A DNA stretch of 5,198 nt from Thermoflexales bacterium (lineage in GTDB: Bacteria; Chloroflexota; Anaerolineae; B4-G1; SLSP01). Numbering within the stretch: the stretch's first letter is position 1; each line of letters opens with the position of its first letter. The notes under the pieces are model-generated. The model ran no database searches and was not told the DNA's origin. It was given only the letters and a program-made list of their open reading frames with translations. The stretch is taken from positions 1 through 5,198 of the forward strand of contig SLSP01000123.1 in NCBI GenBank assembly GCA_007130345.1, in the 5' to 3' direction. Positions 1 through 5,198 of this stretch are shown piece after piece. Position numbers and translations under genes: made by a program.

Positions 1-191
1 AGTCGCCCCTCTTCGGCGCGCAGACCATCGCCGAGGTACACGCCGAGGGCCAAACCTACTCCGTGCTGCGCTACGACGCGAGCGAGGCCACCGGGACGTG
101 GACTTTCGAGACGTTGCGCGCGGGCCTGCCTTTGCACAAGCCCACGCCGCTCTTCAAAAAACTCGACGATAGCGTCATCGAAGAGAGTTAG
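1..191 (+). CDS. metG: Methionyl-tRNA synthetase, C-terminal end (partial)
   Basis: Only the last 62 codons are present; the reading frame starts at base 3 and ends with TAG at 189-191. Methionyl-tRNA synthetase is a cytoplasmic class I enzyme that charges tRNA-Met. The fragment would be the tail of its helical anticodon-binding domain. What is seen: a segment LRYDASEATGTW, then a proline-spaced stretch ending in PLFKKLDDSVIEES. The order (LFG..., a Y-D-S-A-G-W segment, L-x-x-G-x-x-L, then PLFKKLD and an acidic end) matches from memory the C-terminus of bacterial MetRS proteins that lack the appended Trbp111-like tRNA-binding domain. No catalytic motif (HIGH or KMSKS) lies inside the window, so the assignment rests on the tail alone. 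The stop is followed by a short gap, not an overlap, so the next gene may have its own transcription signals. An unrelated protein with a similar tail cannot be fully excluded. Confidence 0.72.
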   Translation, partial: SPLFGAQTIAEVHAEGQTYSVLRYDASEATGTWTFETLRAGLPLHKPTPLFKKLDDSVIEES

Positions 192-200
192 CCCGATTGA

Positions 201-249
201 GCTGACAAAATCAGCGAGCATCGCGCTAGCCGCCCCCGGGGACGGGGGC
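201..249 (+). terminator. Two small hairpins after metG, possible weak terminator
   Basis: Two inverted repeats follow the metG-like stop codon. The first is GCTGA (201-205) with TCAGC (211-215) around the loop CAAAA. The second, stronger one is GCCCCC (232-237) with GGGGGC (244-249) around a six-base loop. Neither is followed by a run of T (the second is followed by TTGG), so a standard intrinsic terminator is not supported. They may slow polymerase, protect the 3' end of the message, or be chance pairings in GC-rich DNA. Confidence 0.25.
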
Positions 250-275
250 TTGGAGCACACGTACAAGACCGATCT

Positions 276-295
276 GTTGCAAATCGTGTAGCAAC
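276..295. repeat. Short inverted repeat GTTGC-N10-GCAAC
   Basis: GTTGC at 276-280 is the exact reverse complement of GCAAC at 291-295, with a ten-base spacer. In addition, TTGCAAAT at 277-284 is the exact reverse complement of ATTTGCAA at 315-322, inside the heptad repeat downstream, so two alternative foldings of the leader are possible. The core TTGCAA is itself palindromic, which makes such matches easier to obtain by chance. It could be an operator-like site or leader RNA structure; no specific regulator is recognised. Confidence 0.3.
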
Positions 296-301
296 CTACA
301 T

Positions 302-329
302 TTTGCAATCTGCCATTTGCAATTTGCCA
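302..329. repeat. Four-unit heptanucleotide tandem repeat
   Basis: Four 7-base units lie head to tail: TTTGCAA (302-308), TCTGCCA (309-315), TTTGCAA (316-322) and TTTGCCA (323-329). Viewed as two 14-base units they differ at one position only. The stretch is AT-rich against GC-rich surroundings. Its reverse complement reads as CKWQIA-type peptide, a pattern I recognise from spurious hypothetical proteins produced by dispersed intergenic heptad repeats in several bacterial phyla. It is flanked on both sides by the pentamer CTACA (296-300 and 332-336) and ends seven bases before the ribosome binding site. This is most likely a short member of a dispersed repeat family; any role is unknown. Confidence 0.85.
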
Positions 330-335
330 TTCTAC

Positions 336-340
336 AGGAG
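336..340 (+). promoter_or_regulatory. Shine-Dalgarno AGGAG that fixes the start at ATG 346
   Basis: AGGAG at 336-340 lies five bases before ATG at 346. A GTG at 340-342 is in the same frame and would add two residues, but its first base is the last base of the AGGAG, so it cannot be served by it. ATG 346 is therefore the better start. Confidence 0.8.
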
Positions 341-345
341 TGCCT

Positions 346-3300
346 ATGCCAAAGACATCGCTGCGCCGTTGGGAGAAAATCTTTTACATTACCATACTCG
401 TGCTGGCCCTGGTGACGCGCTTCTATATGCTCGAAACGCGCGCCATCAGCCACGACGAGAGCATCCACACCAAGTTCTCCTGGAACCTGTACGCCGGGCG
501 GGGATTTCAGCATAACCCGATGATGCACGGGCCGTTGCTCTTCGAGGCGACCGCCTTCAGCTACTTCCTGTTCGGCCCGAATGACTTCACCGCGCGCATC
601 TACACCTCGCTGGTGGGCGTGGCGCTGGTGATGACGCCCCTCCTCTTCCGCAAATGGCTCGGCGCGAAGGGGGCCGCCTGCACCGCGCTGCTGCTGCTCA
701 TCTCGCCCTCCATCTCGTACTACTCGCGCTACATCCGCCACGACGCGCCCTTGATGCTCTTCTCGGTGCTGCTGATTTGTATGATGTTCGAGTACTGGCG
801 CGAGGGCGAATCGCGCTGGCTCTATGGGATGGCAGCCGCCTTCGCCCTGATGTATGCCTCTAAAGAAAACGCCTATCTTTACACGGCGATGTTTATCGGG
901 ATGCTGACCGTCCCCTTTGGCTGGCGCGTCTTGCAAACCCGTTGGCAGCGGCCTGATCTGGCGAATATATTCTGGGGCCTCGTCTGCGTGGCGGTGGTAT
1001 GCTTCGCCATCTTCGGCGTGGCCCTGATCTCCGCGCCCACGATGGAATCCGCGCTCGATGATGCCGGGAACTCGCGCGTGGTGATGGTGGAGACGCCGTG
1101 GTGGGGGAGCGTGACGGTGAGCCTGGGCACCATGGCCGCATTCGGCGCGCTGGTGCTGCTCTACTACGCCGTCGGCGAATCCCACATGCGGGAGATGCGC
1201 ACCTTCGACATCCTTATGGCACTGGGCACCCTGACCCTGCCGCTCGGCACGGCCTTCTTCATCAAATTCGCCGCTAACCTCAACATCGAAATCGTCTACG
1301 AAGCCGTGCGCACAGGCAACTTCTCGCGGATGTCCTCGCCGCATGTGCTGGCGATGGCCGCGCTCACCCTGCTGGTGCTGATATTCTCGGCGGCGCTGGG
1401 GATGTGGTGGGACAAACAGCGCTGGCCCATTATCGCCCTGATCCACTACGCCATCTTCTTCGTCCTCTTCTCCACCTTCTTCACCTGGGGCTTCGGCGTG
1501 CTCTCCGGGCTGATAGGCGGCCTAGGCTACTGGATGGCGCAACAAGGCGTCCGACGCGGCGGGCAGCCGATCTACTACTACTTCCTCATCGGCCCACTCT
1601 ACGAATACCTGCCACTGCTCTTCTCGGTGGGCGCGGGAGCGAGCGTGCTCCGCCAGATCTTCGTCCCGCGCGCTGCCCTGCCCGACGACGAAGCGGACGC
1701 GCCGCGCCACATCACGCCCGCAGCCTTCTTCCCCTGGTTCCTGCTCGGCTGGACGGTGCTCTCGTGGGCCGCGTACACCTGGGCCGGCGAGAAAATGCCC
1801 TGGCTCCTGGTGCATATCGCGCTGCCGAGCATCTTCCTGGCGGGATGGGGGCTGGACAAACTGCTCGCCACCCTCACCTGGGAGGACTTCACCCAACGGC
1901 GGGGCAGTATGCTGATGCTCTCCCTCCCCCTGCTGGTAGCCGCGCTGATGGTCTTTGGGAACGCGGTCGGCGCGTTGCGCGTCGCACTGGCGCCGGGCAT
2001 CCCAGAAGCCGGGCCGACGCTGGTACAACTGGAGCCGCTAGGCCGACTGTTCGGCGGATTGGGCGGGATCGTGCTGTTTGGCGGACTGTTCACCTGGGCC
2101 ACATCCCTTATGGATAGGGAGCGCGCGGCGCGGCTGATGCTGTTGACGCTGGTGATTTTCCTTTCCGTGCTCACCGTGCGCACGATGGTCATGCTCAACT
2201 TTATCAACTACGATCTGGCAACCGAGTTCCTGGTCTACGCGCACGCCACGCCGGATGTCAAAGTGGCCTTGCGGCAGATCGAGGACGTCTCCTGGCGCAC
2301 AACGGGCACCCCCGATATGGTGCGCGTGGCGTATGGCGAAGACGGCTCCTGGCCCTTCTACTGGTACTTCGACGCGCACTTCAACAACACCTACTTCTAC
2401 GGACGCTCTCCGGTCGCCGAACTGCTGCTGGAAAGTCCGGTGGTCATCGCCGGCAGCCAACAATGGCCCGCCGTGGAACCGATTCTCGCCAACGACTACA
2501 CCGCGTTTGACTACAAATACCTCTGGTGGCCGATCCAGGACTACTACGGCCTGACGTGGGAGCGCATCCGCTTCGCGTTAACGGATCCGGCGATGCGTTC
2601 CGCGCTGTGGGACATTATCTGGGATCGGGATTATACCGCTTACGCGCGGCTCAAAAACCCCGAGGACCCCTTCTCGCTGCAAAATTGGCCCTATCGCAAG
2701 GAATTCCGGCTCTACGTGCGGCGCGATTTGGCGCAGCAAGTCTGGAGCTATCGCCTGGGAGAAGAAGGCGTCGTCGTCTCTCCGCAGCCTACGGTCATCC
2801 CCGACCCCTACATCGCCGGAACCCAGCAACTCCCGCTGGAAAGCAGCGCGCAACTCCCCTCAAACGCGGTGCTGCGCGATGTGGCCGTGGCCCCCGATGG
2901 CTCGCTCTATGCGGTGGATACGGCCAATCACAAAGTGTGGCACTTTATGGGCTACGGGCCAGTGCGTCACGCCTGGGGCGAGTTCGGCACCGGGCCGGGC
3001 CAATTCAACGAACCCTGGGGCATCGCCGTGGATGACGAGGGCCACGTCTACGTGGCGGATACGTGGAATCACCGCATCCAGAAGTTCACCGCGCAGGGGG
3101 ACTATCTCCTGAGTTGGGGATCGCTGGCCCAGGTGACGCCCGGAGATCCCGCCGGAGAGGGCTTCTTCTTCGGGCCGCGCGGCGTGGCGATTGGCCCCGA
3201 CGGCCTGATCTACGTCACCGATACCGGCAACAAGCGCGTGCAAGTCTTCGACGCCGAAGGCACCTTCGCGCGCGAGTTCGGCAGTCGCGGCGCGGGCATC

Positions 3301-3678
3301 GGCCAACTCAACGAACCGGTGGGCATCGCCATCAGCGCGGAGGGCGAGTTGGTCGTAGCCGATACGTGGAACCGGCGCGTGCAGGTCTTCACCATCGAAG
3401 GGGCAATACTCCGGCACTGGAACGTGGCAACCTGGGGCAGTGACGCGCCGGACGAGAAGCCCTATCTGACCCTGGACGCGCGCGGCAATGTCTACATCAG
3501 CGATCCGATTAACCGGCGGGTGCTGGCCTTCGATATGGAGGGGCGGTTCCTCTGGGCGCTCGGCGGCGAGGAGGCGACGTTGCCGCTGACCTTCCCGCAG
3601 GGGTTGGCCGTAGATGAGGGCGTGCTTTACATCAGCGATGCTTACGCGGGGCAGGTGCTCGGCTACCAATTGCCATGA
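346..3678 (+). CDS. Agl23/TIGR03663-type GT-C membrane glycosyltransferase fused to a six-repeat NHL beta-propeller
   Basis: 1110 residues from ATG 346. Residues 1 to about 620 form a polytopic membrane domain with about fifteen hydrophobic segments (first at 11-29, last near 597-616). It carries hallmarks of the TIGR03663 family, related to dolichyl-phosphate-mannose mannosyltransferases: HDESIH at 36-41 with the invariant DE, HGP at 61-63, YYSRYIRHD at 125-133, SKEN around 172-175 and AGEKMPWL at 480-487. In GT-C enzymes such acidic pairs in the first outer loop are catalytic or metal-binding, so transfer of a lipid-linked sugar at the outer face is the inferred role; donor and acceptor are unknown. 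Residues of about 625-805 form an aromatic-rich, probably extracytoplasmic domain. A proline-containing linker (about 812-841) leads to six NHL repeats (842-1110). The fusion makes the protein much longer than a simple GT-C enzyme. The name Agl23 is a family label; activity is not shown by sequence alone. Confidence 0.88.
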   Translation: MPKTSLRRWEKIFYITILVLALVTRFYMLETRAISHDESIHTKFSWNLYAGRGFQHNPMMHGPLLFEATAFSYFLFGPNDFTARIYTSLVGVALVMTPLLFRKWLGAKGAACTALLLLISPSISYYSRYIRHDAPLMLFSVLLICMMFEYWREGESRWLYGMAAAFALMYASKENAYLYTAMFIGMLTVPFGWRVLQTRWQRPDLANIFWGLVCVAVVCFAIFGVALISAPTMESALDDAGNSRVVMVETPWWGSVTVSLGTMAAFGALVLLYYAVGESHMREMRTFDILMALGTLTLPLGTAFFIKFAANLNIEIVYEAVRTGNFSRMSSPHVLAMAALTLLVLIFSAALGMWWDKQRWPIIALIHYAIFFVLFSTFFTWGFGVLSGLIGGLGYWMAQQGVRRGGQPIYYYFLIGPLYEYLPLLFSVGAGASVLRQIFVPRAALPDDEADAPRHITPAAFFPWFLLGWTVLSWAAYTWAGEKMPWLLVHIALPSIFLAGWGLDKLLATLTWEDFTQRRGSMLMLSLPLLVAALMVFGNAVGALRVALAPGIPEAGPTLVQLEPLGRLFGGLGGIVLFGGLFTWATSLMDRERAARLMLLTLVIFLSVLTVRTMVMLNFINYDLATEFLVYAHATPDVKVALRQIEDVSWRTTGTPDMVRVAYGEDGSWPFYWYFDAHFNNTYFYGRSPVAELLLESPVVIAGSQQWPAVEPILANDYTAFDYKYLWWPIQDYYGLTWERIRFALTDPAMRSALWDIIWDRDYTAYARLKNPEDPFSLQNWPYRKEFRLYVRRDLAQQVWSYRLGEEGVVVSPQPTVIPDPYIAGTQQLPLESSAQLPSNAVLRDVAVAPDGSLYAVDTANHKVWHFMGYGPVRHAWGEFGTGPGQFNEPWGIAVDDEGHVYVADTWNHRIQKFTAQGDYLLSWGSLAQVTPGDPAGEGFFFGPRGVAIGPDGLIYVTDTGNKRVQVFDAEGTFAREFGSRGAGIGQLNEPVGIAISAEGELVVADTWNRRVQVFTIEGAILRHWNVATWGSDAPDEKPYLTLDARGNVYISDPINRRVLAFDMEGRFLWALGGEEATLPLTFPQGLAVDEGVLYISDAYAGQVLGYQLP
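2869..3675 (+). other. Six NHL repeats, predicted six-bladed beta-propeller domain
   Basis: Repeats begin near bases 2869, 3013, 3175, 3316, 3460 and 3595 (residues 842, 890, 944, 991, 1039 and 1084), so most units are 45-54 residues. Each follows the NHL pattern P-x-G-[IVL]-A-[VI], then D/E-G, [VIL]-Y-[VI]-x-D-x-x-N-x-[RK]-[VI]-x-x-[FY]. Good examples are VYVADTWNHRIQKF in repeat 2 and IYVTDTGNKRVQVF in repeat 3. Repeat 5 has lost the usual G-I-A (it reads PYLTLD), and repeat 6 is short and ends the protein without the N-R pair. Six repeats suit a closed propeller, a fold that generally binds protein, glycan or nucleic acid ligands. Because it follows the last membrane segment and the outer domain, an extracytoplasmic location is inferred. 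Confidence 0.88.
3675..3678 (+). promoter_or_regulatory. ATGA stop-start overlap, translational coupling site
   Basis: The TGA stop (3676-3678) of the membrane protein gene overlaps the ATG (3675-3677) of the kinase gene. The bases just upstream (CTCGGCTACCAATTGCC) hold no Shine-Dalgarno sequence at a usable distance; the nearest purine-rich stretch, GGGGCAGG, is about 20 bases away. Termination followed by re-initiation is the likely way the kinase is translated, which would tie its output to the upstream gene. Confidence 0.75.
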
Positions 3679-5198
3679 ACCAGTCCGCCGCCGCCGACAC
3701 GATTCTGGCTATCGATGTGGGCACGCAGAGCGTGCGCGCGCTGCTCTTCGACCCGCGCGGCAACCTGCGCCAGAAGGTGCGCGTCCCCATCGAGGCTTAC
3801 GTTTCCCCGGAACCGGGATGGGCCGAGCAAGACCCGGACTATTTCTGGGACGCGCTCTGCCAGGCGTGCCAGCAACTCTGGGCGCAGACCGACATTCCCA
3901 AAGCGGCCATCGCCGGCGTCGCGCTGACGACGCAACGGGCCACGATGATCAACGTGGATCGGGAAGGCCGCCCGTTGCGTCCGGCCATCATCTGGCTCGA
4001 TCAGCGCCGCACCGAGGGCCTGCCGCCGGTCAAGGGCCTGTGGGGCCTGGCCTTCAAGGTGCTCGGCATCGCGCCCACCGTCGCCTACCTCCAGGCCGAG
4101 GGCGAGTGCAACTGGATTCGCGTGCATCAGCCGGAAATCTGGCAGGCCACCCACAAATACCTGTTCCTATCCGGCTACCTGACCTACAAGCTCACCCACC
4201 GGTTTGTGGACTCCGTCGCCAGCCAGGTAGGGTATCTGCCCTTCGATTACAAACGCCAGGACTGGGGGCGGCCCTGGGATTGGAAGTGGCAGGCGGTGCC
4301 GATGGAGCGCCGGGTGCTGCCCAGGCTCATCCCCCCGGCCAAGCCCCTGGGCGAGATCACGCCCGAAGCCGCCGAGGCCACCGGCATCCCCGCCGGACTG
4401 CCCCTCATCGCCGCCGCCGCCGACAAGGCGTGCGAGGTGCTCGGCTCCGGCAGCCTGGAACCGCACATCGGGTGCCTCAGCTACGGGACGACGGCCACCA
4501 TCAACACGACCCATCGCCGCTATATCGAAGTCATCCCCCTGATCCCCCCCTACCCCGCCGCCGTGCCCGACCGCTACAGCCTGGAGGTGCAAATCTACCG
4601 GGGCTACTGGATGGTGAGTTGGTTCAAAGAGGAGTTCGGCCAGCTAGAGCGCCGCCTGGCGGAGATGCAAGGCACGCAGCCAGAGACGCTCTTCGACGAC
4701 CTGGTCAACCGCGTGCCGCCGGGTTCGATGGGGCTGATGCTACAACCGTACTGGACGCCGGGATTGCGCACCCCCGGCCCAGAAGCCAAAGGCGCCATCA
4801 TCGGCTTTGGGGATGTTCACACACGGGCGCACCTGTATCGCGCCATCATCGAGGGACTGGCCTACGCGCTGCGCGAGGGCAAGGAGCGCACCGAGCGCCG
4901 CAGTCGCGTACCCATCACCGAACTGCGCGTCTCCGGCGGCGGCTCCCAGAGCGATGCCGCGCTCCAAATCACGGCGGATGTCTTCAATCTGCCGACAGCG
5001 CGCCCGCACCTTTACGAGACCTCTGGCCTGGGCGCGGCCATCGATGCCGCTGTGGGCCTGGGACTGCACCCGGACTTCGCCTCGGCGGTCAAGGCGATGA
5101 CGCGCGTCGGCGAGGTGTTCACACCCAACCCGGCCAACCGCGACATCTACGAGGGCCTCTATCAGCGCGTCTACAAGCAGATGTACAAACGCCTCAAG
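3675..5198 (+). CDS. FGGY-family carbohydrate kinase (partial at 3' end, nearly complete)
   Basis: 508 residues are open to the right edge with no stop. FGGY kinases are cytoplasmic enzymes of the ASKHA fold that transfer phosphate from ATP to a sugar or polyol. Seen in order: the phosphate-1 motif AIDVGTQSVRALLFD (12-26), GWAEQDP (48-54), the sugar-site region TTQRAT...PAIIWLDQRR (85-112), AAADKACEVLG with the likely catalytic base Asp250, the phosphate-2-like SYGTTATIN (269-277), the FGGY C-terminal signature region GAIIGFGDVHTRAHLYRAIIEG spread over 373-394, and the ADP-binding GGGSQSDAALQITAD (421-435). All expected catalytic elements are present, and Asp250 sits where the base lies in glycerol kinase and xylulokinase. 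The usual family length is about 490-520, and the ending YKQMYKRLK resembles family C-termini, so probably only a few residues are missing. Substrate is not decidable; xylulose, glycerol and other polyols are all possible, so no symbol is given. The start is the ATGA overlap with the upstream gene. Confidence 0.9.
   Translation, partial: MNQSAAADTILAIDVGTQSVRALLFDPRGNLRQKVRVPIEAYVSPEPGWAEQDPDYFWDALCQACQQLWAQTDIPKAAIAGVALTTQRATMINVDREGRPLRPAIIWLDQRRTEGLPPVKGLWGLAFKVLGIAPTVAYLQAEGECNWIRVHQPEIWQATHKYLFLSGYLTYKLTHRFVDSVASQVGYLPFDYKRQDWGRPWDWKWQAVPMERRVLPRLIPPAKPLGEITPEAAEATGIPAGLPLIAAAADKACEVLGSGSLEPHIGCLSYGTTATINTTHRRYIEVIPLIPPYPAAVPDRYSLEVQIYRGYWMVSWFKEEFGQLERRLAEMQGTQPETLFDDLVNRVPPGSMGLMLQPYWTPGLRTPGPEAKGAIIGFGDVHTRAHLYRAIIEGLAYALREGKERTERRSRVPITELRVSGGGSQSDAALQITADVFNLPTARPHLYETSGLGAAIDAAVGLGLHPDFASAVKAMTRVGEVFTPNPANRDIYEGLYQRVYKQMYKRLK

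Noticed and set aside
302..329. CRISPR-like or phage attachment repeat
   Set aside because: The units are only seven bases long, adjacent without spacers, and no cas gene, integrase or tRNA gene is nearby.
277..334. Possible sigma-70 promoter using TTGCAA as -35 element
   Set aside because: TTGCAA occurs at 277 and 303, but no sequence close to TATAAT lies 16-18 bases downstream of either copy; the hexamers are part of the repeat.
303..515. Small plus-strand frame starting in the heptad repeat
   Set aside because: Its start lies in the repeat (AICNLPF-type reading) and the rest overlaps the beginning of the well-supported membrane protein gene in another frame.
226..1446. Long open frame on the minus strand (406 residues)
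   Set aside because: It lies antisense to the membrane protein gene, its product is dominated by H, R, Q, G and E as expected for a shadow frame of GC-rich coding DNA, it shows no domain, and the plus-strand protein has clear family motifs.
1404..2117. Plus-strand open frame of 237 residues inside the membrane protein gene
   Set aside because: It is an out-of-frame reading rich in R, A, P, H and L, within a region where the main frame encodes conserved membrane segments and the EKMPWL motif.
2860..3669. Minus-strand open frame of 269 residues opposite the NHL repeats
   Set aside because: Its periodic look is only the mirror of the NHL repeats in the antisense frame; no ribosome binding site or family resemblance supports it.

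Overview
The window reads as ordinary GC-rich bacterial chromosome with all genes on the + strand: the 3' end of one gene, a short intergenic gap, then two tightly joined genes, the second running off the right edge. The best guess for the source is a member of the Chloroflexota (Anaerolineae-like). This rests on the central gene, which belongs to the TIGR03663/Agl23-type membrane protein family that I know mainly from Chloroflexota and Archaea, on the bacterial AGGAG ribosome binding site, and on the style of the neighbouring tRNA synthetase and sugar kinase. The taxonomic call is inference; no marker RNA is present.

Layout. Bases 1-191 encode the C-terminal 62 residues of what looks like methionyl-tRNA synthetase. 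Bases 192-345 are a gap of about 150 bp that holds weak hairpins, a four-unit heptanucleotide repeat (302-329) and a Shine-Dalgarno sequence. Bases 346-3678 encode a 1110-residue protein with an N-terminal GT-C-like polytopic membrane glycosyltransferase domain (Agl23/TIGR03663 type), an extracytoplasmic domain, a proline-containing linker, and six C-terminal NHL repeats predicted to close into a six-bladed beta-propeller. From 3675 to the right edge there is a nearly complete FGGY-family carbohydrate kinase (508 residues visible), whose ATG overlaps the stop codon of the preceding gene in an ATGA arrangement.

How they may work together. The membrane protein and the kinase are almost certainly co-transcribed and translationally coupled, because no good ribosome binding site precedes the kinase. 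The membrane protein probably transfers or handles a lipid-linked sugar at the outer membrane face, with the propeller outside the cytoplasm as a binding module. The kinase would phosphorylate a free sugar or polyol in the cytoplasm. A shared glycan pathway is possible but unproven. The tRNA synthetase is probably an unrelated neighbour. I see no mobile element, CRISPR array, RNA gene or clearly new multi-gene system. The most unusual items are the GT-C/NHL fusion, its coupling to a sugar kinase, and the heptad repeat abutting the ribosome binding site.
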